Part shown: piece after piece, positions 9,866-20,170 of the stretch
Layout of the letters: each line of letters starts with the position of its first letter
Position numbering within the stretch: the stretch's first letter is position 1
DNA from: Ceratothoa steindachneri
Taxonomy: Eukaryota; Arthropoda; Malacostraca; Isopoda; Cymothoidae
Assembly (NCBI GenBank): GCA_963969495.1
Contig: OZ018321.1
Coordinates: forward strand, 135,161,315 to 135,225,314
Length of the DNA stretch: 64,000 nucleotides
Direction: 5' to 3'
The notes under the pieces: generated by a model
What the model was told of the DNA's origin: nothing
Seen by the model: only the letters and a program-made list of their open reading frames with translations
Database searches by the model: none
Made by a program: the position numbers and the translations under genes

Positions 9866-11200
9866 TCAATTATTTTGCGTCCCTAAACGGCCACTTTTCA
9901 AGACTTTGTCTAGTCTTGACTTGAACTGGTCAACAGATTCACTGTTGACAACTTCCACTGGAAGTGCGTTCCACTTACCGCAGATACTGTAGGTGAAAAA
10001 ATTTCCACACAGATTGCGGTTGTAACGCTTCAGTTCAAGTTTGAAGCCGTGATTGCGCGTTCTGTTCTCACTCAGTGTGAAAATATCCCGGTAGTCAACA
10101 TTGTCGAACCCTCGAAGTATTTTGAAAACCTCGATGAGCTGACCACGCAGTCTACGGGTTTCCAGCGAGAACAGATCTAATTTTCTCAGTCTATCCTCAT
10201 AACTTTTTTGTCGGATAGAGGGAATCAGCTTGGTTGCCCTGGCTTGTACGCGTTCCAACCTTGCGATGTCCTTTCGAAACGATGGACTCCAAAATTGTAC
10301 GGCATACTCCAGGTGCGGCCGAATGAGGGAGTCGTACAGACAAAGTACTATCTCCTTGTTACGGTATCCAAACTGGCGCTTTATGTAGCCTAACATCCTT
10401 TGGGCTTTCTTTTCTGCCTCGACGCACTGTTTCGAGAACTTAAGGTTGCTAGTAAGAGTTACACCCAAGTCCTTCTCAGTGTCAGTGGATTCAATAGCAG
10501 TGCCCTTAAGGATATACTGAGATTGGGGGTTTCTGTGGCCTATATGCATCACTTTGCATTTCCCCACGTTAAAAGGCATTTGCCACGTGTCCGACCACTC
10601 CCCAATCTTCCCAAGATCTTCCTGCAGGCGGGCAGTATTTCCATCCTTTGCCTCGTTCCTACCAAGTTTGGTATCGTCGGCAAATTTGGAAATCTTGGCA
10701 ACTATGTCACCATCCATGTCGTTGACGTAGATGATGAATAGTAGTGGTCCCATGACAGAATCTTGAGGCACTACGCTAGTAACGGGCACCCACTTAGAAG
10801 CCTGTCCATTTACCACCACCCGTCGCCGTCTGCCACTTAGCCAGTTCTCGATCCAGCCAGCTACCTTTTCGTCTATGCCCAGCGCTCGCACTTTCCGGGG
10901 AAGGCGGCGGTGTGGTACCTTATCAAAGGCTTTCGGAAAGTCTAGGTAAACCACATCTACCGCCTTGTCCCGATCGTGCTCACTGAAAACGAAGTGGAAG
11001 AATTCCACAAGGTTCGTCAGGCATGACCATTGCCTTCGGAAGCCGTGCTGGGAACTCCTCAGTAGCAGGTTTGACTCTAAATACGACGTCATTTTGTCCA
11101 CCATCATGCTTTCCATGAGTTTACCGACTATTGAAGTCAGACTGATAGGTCGGTAGTTTGACATATGACTGGGGTCTCCTTTCTTGAAGATCGGAGTCAC
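9866..11200 (-). CDS. Non-LTR reverse transcriptase, longest intact frame in window (444 aa)
   Basis: Open for 444 codons. It starts inside RT (MTPIFKKGDPSHMSNYRPISL), then HGFRRQWSCLTNLVEF, VVYLDFPKAFDKVPH (first catalytic Asp), LLFIIYVNDMDG, and FADDTKL (catalytic Asp pair). It ends in the thumb and a C-terminal domain with RPHLEYAVQFWSP and RGQLIEVFKILRGFDNVDY. These are conserved CR1/L2-type RT blocks. The real protein began upstream: the frame at 11884-11234 (linker and RT start, ending KTNKSPG) must join this one through a frameshift around 11210-11240. The annotated ATG is therefore only the first Met after the break. It converts element RNA into DNA at the target. Catalytic residues are present, but VPQDSVMGPL replaces the usual PQGSVLGPL. 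Confidence 0.85.
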   Translation of the reverse strand: MTPIFKKGDPSHMSNYRPISLTSIVGKLMESMMVDKMTSYLESNLLLRSSQHGFRRQWSCLTNLVEFFHFVFSEHDRDKAVDVVYLDFPKAFDKVPHRRLPRKVRALGIDEKVAGWIENWLSGRRRRVVVNGQASKWVPVTSVVPQDSVMGPLLFIIYVNDMDGDIVAKISKFADDTKLGRNEAKDGNTARLQEDLGKIGEWSDTWQMPFNVGKCKVMHIGHRNPQSQYILKGTAIESTDTEKDLGVTLTSNLKFSKQCVEAEKKAQRMLGYIKRQFGYRNKEIVLCLYDSLIRPHLEYAVQFWSPSFRKDIARLERVQARATKLIPSIRQKSYEDRLRKLDLFSLETRRLRGQLIEVFKILRGFDNVDYRDIFTLSENRTRNHGFKLELKRYNRNLCGNFFTYSICGKWNALPVEVVNSESVDQFKSRLDKVLKSGRLGTQNN

Positions 11201-11233
11201 ATGTTAAAGATAGCGCACAGATGTCGTGATACT

Positions 11234-11884
11234 TTATCGCACACTTCCTTCAACACCTTGGTTAGAAACCCGTCCAGGGGACTTATTCGTCTTTAGGTTA
11301 GCGATCTTTTTCTTTATTTCACCTTCGGTGAAGTCCATTGCCTCCAGCTTTTTGCCCGAGTAGCAATATGTGGGCTGGGGGATGGGACCACACTCTTTAG
11401 TAAACACTGAGGAGAAGTAGTCGTTGAGAAGGTTAGCATTTTCTGCATCTGAGTGAGTTAATGCACCCTCCTCGTCCACTAAGGGCCCAATCCTACGATG
11501 GATTGGTTTACGGCTATTTACATAGCCGAAGAACTCCTTGGGATTCTCCTTGCAGAGTCTCGCCACTCGGAGTTCCTCAGTACGCTTAGCCGCCCTTATG
11601 CTGGACTTCACTCTCCTGGCTAGCCTCCGGTACTCGTCAAAAGCACCCGAGATCTTCGATCGCCGGTACGCATTTCTCTTCTTCCTAAGCAGTTGGCTGA
11701 TTTCTCGATTAAACCACTTTGGTTGAACAGAAGACCGACGGAGGCATTTCAGAGGGATGCAACTTGATTGAAGACTCATAAACTTATTTTTGAAATTGTT
11801 CCACGAATCCTCAACCTCTTTGCATACCGCTAGCCTTACATCAGTCAGCCCAGCACGAAGGCTTGCAAAGTCTGCTCTTCTCAA
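11234..11884 (-). pseudogene. CR1 linker and N-terminal RT segment (216 aa)
   Basis: This minus-strand frame contains QPKWFNREISQLLRKKRNAY, KEFFGYVNSRKPIHRRIGPL, LLNDYFSSVFTKE and KTNKSPG, the region linking endonuclease to RT and the first RT block. After SPG the expected PDG motif is lost by a frame change. It lies directly upstream of the 444-aa RT frame and is part of the same ORF2. Its 5' end coincides with the edge of the element at about 11922. Confidence 0.8.
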
Positions 11885-11922
11885 GTCAAGTTTCCTTGAT
11901 TGACTGGCAACAGACCTTACCT

Positions 11923-13490
11923 TTTAGAGAGAGAGAGGGAAAAAATGGTTAGAGAGATAGATATATGTAGGTGTACATCTTTTATCCATATACATATACA
12001 CGTAGTCATAGTTACAACACCAATCTACACACATATTCACACGCATAGAGGGAGAAAGAGAGAGGGAAAGAGAGGAAAAAGGAGGTAAGGTAAGATACAT
12101 AAAAGAAAGAGTTAGAGTTAGCGAGAGACAGAAAGAGCTATAAGAAAGAAGGGCAAGGAGAAAGAAGAGAGATGTAGAAAGAAAGAAAGGAGAAGAGGAA
12201 GAAAAGAGGGAGCGCGAGTATAAGAAAGACAAATGAATGAGAGGTAGAGAGGAAAAATAGGTATAAACACATAGAGAGATAAACAGACAAGATAAAAAGA
12301 GAGAAAGAGAGGACAAAGAGGATGGATGAAAACGGGCAGAGAGAAAAAAAGGGGAGTGCGAGAAAAAAGGGAGCTGAAGAGAAGATAGTGATACATAAGA
12401 GAGGAAGAGTTAGTGATAATCAGAAAAAGAGATAAGAGGCAAAGGAGAAAAAGACAGAAAAAGAGGCAGGGAGGAAAAAAGAAAAAAAGAGGTAGATAGC
12501 GAGCGAGATGGTGATAGATAAATAAATGGATAGAGAGAAAGAAAAGATGAAAGAGATTGAGATAGTCATTAAAAGGAGAGAGCGGAAGAGGCAAGTAAAT
12601 GTTACAGTGCACGAGAAGCCTATGTAGATAAATGGGAGGCGAGATAATGTAGGAATGAGGGTTTGAGAGAGAGAGAGAGAGAAAGAGACTAGGGATTTGA
12701 GAGTAAGAGAAATAGAAAGTGAGTGAGAACAGGAGAGATTCGGAAGAGAAGGAGAGTAGGTGGGTAAGAATGAGAGAACTAGTGGAACAACGAGAGAAGG
12801 CAAGTGAGATCTAGGTAGCTGAGGTTGAATAAGGGGGAAGAAAGAGAGAGAGAGAGAGAGAGCGAAGGAACAGAGAGTGCTAGATCTACATAGTGCAGTA
12901 CACACATACGCACGTGTACCGTGATACAGATACTCATTTTTAGTCGGTATCTTTGTATCTAAAAGGGTTTGTGCGAGAAGGAATGTGGGAAGATGAGAAC
13001 GACCGGAAGAGGGAGTGAGTATTCGGAATGGGAGAAAGAAAATCTTGTTTGAAATAGTTGGAGAGAAAAAGAGAAAGCGACAGAATTAAAGAAGAAGAGG
13101 GTAACGCCAAAGGATAGAGAGATAAAAGCAGGGAAAGGTGAGAAGGTGCTAAAGAACGAGAAATATCGAATACAGGAGTTGGGGAGTAGAGCGAGAAAGA
13201 TGGGCATGTTATGCTTCAAAAGGAGAGAGAAAGAGAAGATAGAGAAAAAAAGTGAAAGTGAGATAGAGAAAATAGAGAGAGGTAGAGAGGGCAGAAAGAA
13301 GGAGCGAGTAGGGAAAGAGAGATGGAGAGAAAGAAAAAAACGAGAGAAAGTAAGAGGAAAAGTGCCATTGACTAAGAAAAAGAGAGACAGGAGAATGGAA
13401 AAGAAGGGCTTTACGGCCTTGACTAAGGACGTAAATAGGCAGATTTATAAGAGGTTGATGGTTGGGGTAAAACGGTGGTCATAAATGTTG
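11923..13490. repeat. Purine-rich (GA) satellite, right part
   Basis: This continues the satellite interrupted by the CR1 insertion. The landmark TGTACATCTTTTATCCATATACA recurs at about 11972. After subtracting the 2.13-kb insertion it lies about 555 bp from the landmark at 9285, close to the 513-bp spacing on the left. Runs such as (GA)n at 12663-12680 and 12841-12862 occur. From about 12900 the pattern loosens but stays purine-rich to 13480. Minus-strand frames at 11924-12905 and a plus-strand Lys/Arg/Glu frame at 13146-13484 are composition artefacts. Confidence 0.82.
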
Positions 13491-13504
13491 ACGGGGAATT
13501 AACT

Positions 13505-14690
13505 TGTCTGCACTATTGATAATGTAACATAACATAACATAATTTCACGGATGACAAAAGCCACAAAGGCCTATCAAAGGTCATTCAAATCCGTCAAATT
13601 CCTCTCATAAACTGCAGCCATAGGATTTTTTCATATCATGCATCTATAATATACAATTTAAACCATCCACAGGAATGCATAAAAAACAAAAAGCATCACC
13701 ATTAGGCCTCATCAAAATCTAAATCACCCATAATATGCAATAATAAAAAATTGCATCCACATGAATGAGTCCAGCATACCGCCCTCTCCCCCACAAGTTA
13801 ACCATCGCCCCCTCCCCCAAAATAAGTAAACCCTTCCCCCCCATATAATCATCCAATTTGCTCTTACAAACATTTAAGTTTGGACTGTCTACTTTCTCGG
13901 GTGGTAAACTATTCCAGTAATCAACCACTCTATTGGTTGATTACTAGTATTTTCCTATCCACATTAATTATATTAATCAGCCCTTCTATTGACCTAGAAT
14001 TATCATCAATTAATCTATCTGGATTCTCTTATGTAAATACTGAGAGAAATTATCATTACGAACCTCTACTATTTCCTCATCAGATTCTTTCAAAACCCCT
14101 TCATATTTAATAAGCCCTATTTTGTCACTGTTAGATTTGTTATTGATTTTATAATACTTAAAAATTTTTCTGGGATCTTTATTATAATTTCGAGCTAAAA
14201 TTAATTTCTGCCACCCTTTTTCTCTTCTTAATAATTTTATTAGCTAACTTCTGGTCGATCTATAATAATTTAAATTGTCGACATTACTTTCTTCATGTAA
14301 TCTCTGGTATGCCCTTTTCTCCTCGGAGATTTTCCTATATATGCACATTATCCTAAACTAGTGGCTTTCTGGGCGGTAAGATGACATTTTGGAAGCAATA
14401 GCGCTTTTTTTTTACCTTTGTCTTAATGGAGTCCTTGAATGCACGCATCGGAGCATCGACATTTATTTCTAATGATGATTACGATTAGAGTCCTTTTATC
14501 TCTAATATTTTATTACTCTATACCAATCCTTTTTATTTCTATTTTTATTTTGTATGCTCTTTTCACCTTTATCAGGAGGTTGAACATGCTTTCCTTGTAT
14601 TATATTGTTTTCTGTTTCCATATGAAAAAAAGTGCTGAAATTTGGATTATGATATATTTAATTCAATTTTAGTTGTGTCTATCTGTTCCT
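13505..14690 (-). mobile_element. Non-LTR retrotransposon relic (family F, copy 1) with 3' tail
   Basis: On the minus strand, 14690-14340 reads as decayed ORF2 (NVDAPMRAFKDSIKTK) and 14330-13960 as the linker (EKRAYQRLHEE, NKDPRKIFKYYK). The sequence then jumps to the C-terminal motif RVVDYWNSLPPEKVDSPNLN at about 13928-13860. RT itself is missing. The 3' UTR ends in a block shared with copy 2 (GATGACAAAAGCCACAAAGG on the plus strand, about 13550) followed by CATAACATAACATAA, a short tandem 3' tail typical of CR1/L2-like elements. Confidence 0.7.
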
Positions 14691-14804
14691 AAACAATTCC
14701 AAATATATTTTATGATGCAAACAACCCCCTTTATGGCTTGCAAGTTCCATTGAAATTTTTAATTTTTCAATTCACATGTTTTCCTCATAATTGAGCTCTT
14801 TAAA

Positions 14805-15400
14805 TTTTTTTCTGAGATAGATAAATTGGATGTTAGCAAGTTTTTTGAGTTAGATGATGGAAATCGAACTAGAGGTCACCACTTGAAAATTAAAAAGTAA
14901 GGGTGTAGGTTGGATTTAAGAAAATATTTTTTCACCAATAGAGTGGTAGACTTCTGGAACAAATTGCCGCCGAGGGTAGTAGGTAGTCCAAATTTAAATG
15001 TATTTAAGAGTAAGTTGGATGAGTTTATAGGGAGGGAAGGTTGTGATGGTTCCTAAGTTTTGTATATATTAATATTGTTTGTATATATCTATAGCTGCAT
15101 GATTTAGTTCTTGAGAAGCCTTGATTGGTGTTACCCTTGTTTGTGGACGCAATCCTCTGAGTGTAGTTTTATTGGGAGTTTGGGTGCCTTAAAAAAGAGG
15201 CCGTTTGACTCGGATGACCTATGATGGGCCCTTGTGGCTTTTGTCATCTGTAATATTATATTGTGGGGTACTTTGATTTTGTCTTACCCTGGCGATGGTG
15301 CTTTTCGTGGGTGGGTTTTGACGGATGCGGATGACCTTTGATAGGCCCTTGTGGCTTTTGTCATCCGTGAAATTATGTTATGTTATGTTATATATGACTA
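14805..15400 (+). mobile_element. Non-LTR retrotransposon relic (family F, copy 2), 3' end only
   Basis: The plus strand at 14830-15053 encodes an RT C-terminus (TRGHHLKIKK, DLRKYFFTNRVVDFWNKLPP, NLNVFKSKLDEFIG), matching the C-terminal motif of copy 1. It is followed by a 3' UTR with GGCCCTTGTGGCTTTTGTCATC and TTATG repeats (15375-15395). It is 5'-truncated. The two copies point in opposite directions and share the same terminal block in inverted orientation. Confidence 0.7.
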
Positions 15401-15808
15401 CCCATTTTTCTTGTGTTTTTCTTTTCTCGATTTTCCCCTTCACCAGAGTCTAAATAAGTAATACAACTTCGCAACTGTTATTGTCAGTCAATTTTCCACA
15501 AACTGACCTGTATTTGGCTTTTTTATTATTCTTTGTGGGGTACTTTGATTTAGTCTTCCCCTGGCGATGGTGCTTTTCGTGGGTGGGTTTTGACGGATGC
15601 GGATGACCTTTGATAGGCCCTTGTGGCTTTTGTCATCCGTGAAATTATGTTATGTTATGTTATATATGACTACCCATTTTTCTTGTGTTTTTCTTTTCTC
15701 GTTTTACCCCTTCACCAGAGTCCAAATAAGTAATACAACTTGGCAACTGTTATTGTCAGTCAATTTTCCACAAACTGACCTGTATTTGTTTTTTTTTTAT
15801 TATTCTTT
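15261..15808 (+). repeat. Two-copy tandem duplication, unit about 272 bp
   Basis: TTGTGGGGTACTTTGATTT begins both at 15261 and at 15533. The two units are nearly identical through GGATGCGGATGACCTTTGAT, the TTATG tail, TATATATGACTACCC and TTTTATTATTCTTT. Each unit contains the family F 3' terminus, so this is a recent tandem duplication of a transposon end plus flanking DNA. Confidence 0.85.
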
Positions 15809-16897
15809 CTATCTATCTTCATTATATCTCTGCAAAGGACGTGTATTACGATAAATTATAGCATCCAATTGCTAGGTGAGGTAGAGCCAACAAGGATCCT
15901 CACAAATGAGCACCCCATTGGACCTATGAAATCTTGAAAATGGGCACACAAATCGAACATTGAAACTATATACCATCCTGTATAATAAATTAATGCAAGA
16001 CAAAACAAATACTTGTAAATAATGTAAAATTACAATTTAATAATATATGTATCAATGTAGGCCAAAAAATTTTGTAAGAAGGTAAGTGAAATCGTTGTGC
16101 TCCCACGCGAACGAACAAAATTGTACTTAACGAGAGGTTTAATGGGAGAAGCCTGTACGATGGTTTGTTTAAGGTGGTACTATGGATGTGCATTCCTTAT
16201 TCACACCACCTTGGCCCACCACAGATGTTTCCTGTGGCAAGAGGGGAACTCAAGAAAATTGGGATCAGTGTAGGGCTGCATAGGATTGGTATAACCTCCT
16301 GAAGGAGGAAATGCCCCTAAGCCCATCATCGTGGCTAAAGGCCCACACAGCTGTAGGCTTCCCCTCTCTTGGCTTGGCCAATCATTCGAGATGGTGTACC
16401 GTGGTGTGGCGCTTGGAGCCGCAATGAGAGTTGAGGAGTCAGTGACGACAAGGTTCGATAGCCATCCCCAAGGATGCGACTGCTATGAGAATAAAGGTAA
16501 TACGCCTTCCGACATCCCCCCAACACTCCTGTAAAAAACACACATACATAAGGAAACAGATGCGAGCCGAAGGTATGGCCACATAGATAACAAAGGCTGT
16601 ATAAACACCTGTGTACACATAAAACGGAATCTGATCTGAGTTTACATAAATCCATGAAAGACAAAATAAATTTTGCCTAAATATAAGTTGATAAAGAACG
16701 GCTAGGTTCTCAAAGTTAAATACTATCATGATGTACACACACTCTTTGACCAAACAAGCTTCACCCAGCAGTCTTAATAGAGAACACACGCAAATACTCT
16801 TTGATCCGATAAGGTTGTAGCGGTGCGAAGATGTATCAGAGAAAAATTCCTTCCAAGTCTTAATAAAATAGCCCAATAAATTACCAACTCAAAACGG
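15809..16897. other. Unassigned AT-rich region
   Basis: No protein domain or repeat is recognised. A minus-strand frame of 145 codons at 16876-16439 contains hydrophobic stretches and several Cys but resembles nothing I know. Its base composition does not differ from its surroundings, so I do not call a gene. Confidence 0.3.
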
Positions 16898-16898
16898 A

Positions 16899-16966
16899 CT
16901 CACCATAGCGTGATGGCTAGAGTGCTGGAATTTGGATTTAAAGACCCGCGATCGAAACTCCCAAAG
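16899..16966 (+). repeat. tRNA-like sequence, possible SINE head
   Basis: An A-box-like TGGCTAGAGTGCTGG (from 16914) is followed 35 bp later by a B-box-like GATCGAAACTCCC (16949-16961), the spacing of an internal RNA polymerase III promoter. The preceding CACCATAGCGTGA resembles an acceptor and D-arm start. Pairing of the arms is poor, so it is not a functional tRNA. It may be the head of a tRNA-derived SINE or a decayed tRNA gene. The downstream A-rich segment (16970-17345) could be the SINE body or an independent relic. Confidence 0.45.
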
Positions 16967-17498
16967 TCCACAATTTTTACGAAGAAAATTCACGAAGAAA
17001 ACGGAAATCAAGGATAACACTTTAAGGACAATTCAAGAAGACTCAAGATAAAATGGATCGCCTCAAAAAAGAAAAACGGAAGAAAACGACTTCAAAGGCT
17101 AACTCATCAAATCAACAAGAAATCATCACGTCGTTAATTGGAAGATGCATCAAGAAAGGAAGGATATCCGATCAAGAATTAACCCAGCCAACTTAAAGAA
17201 GAAGGAATCTTCGCTAAATAAGAATACCAAGAGTAAGATAAATGGAAGACAATGTTTGAAGGGAAAACTTCAGGCAAGAAGAAATAAATAGATTCGAATA
17301 TAAAAGAGAGAATCAAGATGAAGAATGATTGATAAATAAATAAATTGATTATAAGATTTGCCCCCCCCTCCCATAAGCTCCACCCTGCGTTCTGATTTAG
17401 AGAAGAGAAGCCACGCCCCCTTAATTGGCGTTAGTATAAATAAGCGGGCAGATACATTCTTATTCCTATTCTGATTAGTATCATTATTATTACGGTAA
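16967..17498. other. A-rich segment with short ORF and TATA-like site, unassigned
   Basis: The plus strand 16980-17345 is strongly A-rich. A small frame begins at ATG 17052 (MDRLKKEKRKK, about 46 codons, Lys-rich) but is not recognised. At about 17433-17441 there is TATAAATAAG after a pyrimidine-rich stretch, which could be a promoter, but nothing downstream supports a gene. Confidence 0.3.
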
Positions 17499-18172
17499 TA
17501 CTTCAGATTTGAGGCACACGGTAGATGACGGTAGCGTCAGATGTGACAATCACTGCGTTATATTTCTTGGTTCTTTTGGGGATCTGTAACTTATAGTCTA
17601 TTATTTACTAAATATCTGCGCTCTGCTCGTTTATAGTTTTTTTCTACTTAGGTAAGGTTTCTTGATGTCTTTTATTGTTTTTTGTTTTGTTTTCGTATTT
17701 TTTGTTTACTGCGAACGATAACAGCTTCTTACTGGCAACATCGTAGCTTATAAATAGGACCCGTTTTGCAAATGTTTTTCTTTGTTATTTTTGTTTTCGT
17801 GCTCTCCATGTGCTTCTTTGTTATTCGAATTCGGCTTTACTTTGTATGATCGCGAAAAACTTTTAGATTATCTAGAGGCGCATAAACTAATCAAGAAACC
17901 TATAAAAGTAAGAATTGTTTGTTATTAGGTTAGGTTTTTCTGCCAGTAAAAAGCTGTTAGGGAGAAAAAACCCCCCCAGTAAATTCAAGGGGACTGCTCG
18001 TGGGGGAGATATCACTGCAGGGAGACCACCCTGCGATGATCTTGAGTTTCAATCAATTGGGGGGGTCCCGGGGGCGCAGCCCCCCCAGTATATACTCATA
18101 AGAGATATGCTGTAGCCCAAAATTGTAGTGGACTAACAGCGCCATCTATCGTGCGCCCCGAATCTGAAGTGT
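17499..18172. mobile_element. Short terminal-inverted-repeat element (MITE-like), about 670 bp
   Basis: The left end (TACTTCAGATTTGAGGCACA, then CGGTAGATGACGGTAGCG, 17499-17535) is matched in reverse complement by the right end (ACACTTCAGATTCGGGGCGC, then ACGATAGATGGCGCTGTT, 18137-18172), with a handful of mismatches. Both ends abut ATT-repeat DNA (TCATTATTATTAC on the left, CATTATTATTATT on the right), suggesting insertion into an ATT microsatellite. No transposase is inside. A GC-rich hairpin near 18059-18086 sits close to the right end. The superfamily is not identified. Confidence 0.68.
18059..18086. other. GC-rich hairpin inside the short TIR element
   Basis: GGGGGC, GCA and GCCCCC form a perfect 6-bp stem with a 3-base loop, extended by neighbouring G and C runs (seven G, TCCC, then seven C). 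It stands out in AT-rich DNA and resembles secondary structures near the ends of some mobile elements. Confidence 0.6.
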
Positions 18173-18892
18173 CACCATTATTATTATTATTATTATTACC
18201 AGTCCTTACCTCGTCCTTGAACCGTCCGTCCATATTCCCAGCAATCTGATGCTCAAGGAGAGTTATAAGAAACACTGAGTATTAACACTGATCGTCAGCA
18301 AAAGACGTGAGCATACAAATGAACCATGGAAAACTAAACAATTTCACCTGCCCGAACTGAGGTAGCCCTAAGACAAAATTAAAGTCTACTAAACCGCAAT
18401 TTTTCTACCGAGTCCTTCCTTCTCCCAACAATTCTAGATAGCCTACAAGCAGATTACTGAAAAGAACAGTTTGAAATCGGGCCACACTCGACTGTAAGGC
18501 CGTCTTTGCCCGTCACCTATAAACTGTTCATACATTAACACACCCATAAAATAAGAATCACTAATTTCCTTATTTTGAAAGAAAGGACCTAAAATACTTT
18601 TGTTACCCATTAAAAATTACTTTTTATAAAATTGAGGTTTTGAAGAAAATGAAATCTTTTGCGGTAACATTTAAATGCAATTAAGAATTCATGTCTTGTT
18701 ACGCTACCATATTGGGACAAGAGAAAATAATACTCAGAAACAAAAAAAAAAATTCAGGAATGTGTGAAACAGGTGAGGATGGACATAACTTGCATAACAA
18801 CCTGAAACTGAACTTGATGCTAAACCAGTTTAATGGGGAGGGGGTATTTATTGCTTTAATCCGTAGAATACTTGAACTAAACATGTTTAAAT
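18173..18892. other. Unassigned AT-rich region
   Basis: It starts with an ATT microsatellite (about 18175-18198). The rest shows no recognisable domain or repeat. Confidence 0.3.
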
Positions 18893-19112
18893 TATAGGGT
18901 TTGAGTCAGTTATGGTTCTCTCTTTCTAGTTTTGCAGGCTGGGTTTGAGTGATCATCAGCTTCCTTACGGGATGAAGGAAAAATATATATTTATATCTGG
19001 ATTCTTTATTCCTGTATATTATAGCCGGAATAAGCTTTTCAAATGGTGAACAAGGAACATATTTTTTCTTATTAAAACAACAATAATTTTCTGATTCTGA
19101 CTGATTTTTACA
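18893..19112 (-). repeat. 3' LTR of the minus-strand Gypsy element (about 220 bp)
   Basis: This is the left copy of the repeat described at 26501-26721, same orientation. On the minus strand it begins TGTAAAAATCAG and ends near CAAACCCTATAA. It is more than 1.8 kb away from the end of the pol frame because of later insertions. Confidence 0.68.
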
Positions 19113-19139
19113 CAAAAATTCACCTATATAAATAGTAAT

Positions 19140-20090
19140 TTCTTCTAAACTTAACTCTATAACATTTAAACCAATCAGGCACCAGGATAGATTTAAATGT
19201 TACTAACGCTTCAATCGTTTACACATAAACACGGCCGACACAAGATATCGTACTGCGCCAAAAGTTCCAAATCCTACCAATTAACCGCCGAAGACGTGTG
19301 GATGTCACAGTAAATGGCGATGTTTACCCTTATGGTAACAAAGGAAAAGTCCTAGGTCTACAATTTACCTCCAAAGGGTACAAAGTTCATATTAGTGACA
19401 GAATCTCCCTAGCCAAAATACAGCTTGGCAAACTGTATAGGTTTAAAAACCTCAGCTCCAACAACCTAAAAAAGCTGTACACTGCTCTGGTACGCTCAAC
19501 ATTAGTGTACCCGGCAGTGGTCATGCAGGCTGCGAGTTATACCTCTCTCAGACAAATGCAGAGAGTGCCGAACAAAGCAGCCCTGCTTATAGCTGGAGCG
19601 AAAAGGACAGACTATATTCAGCAGACAGTCCTGCACGCAAGAGCAGGACTAACCCCTCTGAATATAGAACTCCAAAGGCTAGGGAGAAAGACCTGGGACA
19701 AAATAGAAGAGGATATACTCCCGAATACCAACCACAACCTAGACATACCGAGGCCAGTCAGGGGTCGTGTCACCAGGAAATCCCTCTTCCCGAGTGGAAG
19801 GAACTACTCCCGAGAACAACAAGTCGGTATATATACTTAACCACACGATGAAAGAACAACAAAGTCCAAAGAGTGAAGAGACTACAGCGAAGAGTGAAAG
19901 AGGCGTAGTGCCCAATATAAAACCTACCTAGACAATCAAAAATTAAAACCTAAATCCCGGCAAAAGATATATTAACTAAAAAGATAGAAATAAAAAATAA
20001 GAAATATATAGAAAGTAAGAAACTTGAAAGGCTTGAAAGCCAAGATGGAGGAAAAATCAAATATATTTATTTATCTACTTTATGTTAGTT
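19140..20090 (+). mobile_element. 5'-truncated non-LTR element, same family as 26850-29990
   Basis: The plus-strand frame 19298-19840 (180 aa) corresponds to the RT thumb and C-terminus of the Jockey-like element at 27232-28101 on the minus strand. Both contain GxVLGL, FRFKTL or YRFKNL, LVRSxLxYP, LTPLNIELQ or MTPINLELQ, and both end in a (P/G)IYT stop. An A-rich 3' UTR (19840-20090) leads into TA repeats. Only the last fifth of the element was inserted, the usual 5' truncation. It lies within the Gypsy element's 3' side. Confidence 0.75.
19298..19840 (+). pseudogene. RT C-terminal fragment of a Jockey-like element
   Basis: 180 codons without a stop. It lacks all catalytic RT motifs (no FADD), so it cannot act as a polymerase. 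Its integrity over this length suggests a fairly young insertion. The 5' end of similarity lies shortly before the first Met, around 19225. Confidence 0.75.
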
Positions 20091-20122
20091 AAAAAATATA
20101 TATATATATATGATAAAATTAA

Positions 20123-20166
<44 letters not shown>
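20091..20166. repeat. TA microsatellite
   Basis: Two TA runs (20094-20111 and 20131-20166) separated by an AT-rich spacer, at the 3' end of the truncated non-LTR element. They may have grown from its tail. Confidence 0.9.

Positions 20167-20170
<4 letters not shown>

Larger units (their letters stand above)
9792..11922 (-). mobile_element. CR1-like non-LTR retrotransposon inserted in the GA satellite, 5'-truncated
   Basis: A sharp change from GA satellite to mixed-composition coding sequence occurs at about 9792 and back at about 11922. The minus strand encodes the endonuclease-RT linker and nearly all of RT, with a 3' tail down to about 9795. The endonuclease and ORF1 are absent, the usual result of incomplete target-primed reverse transcription. 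It is the same clade as the element at 1-3660 but a different family, judged by the RT protein. Confidence 0.85.

Noticed and set aside
11924..13484. Minus-strand Ser/Leu/Phe frames and a plus-strand Lys/Arg/Glu frame of 112 codons
   Set aside because: Same GA-rich satellite. Charged or hydrophobic strings come from GAGAAA-type runs with no domain.
16439..16876. 145-codon minus-strand frame with hydrophobic segments
   Set aside because: No domain, no promoter or splice support, and composition equal to the AT-rich background. Kept only as part of an unassigned region.
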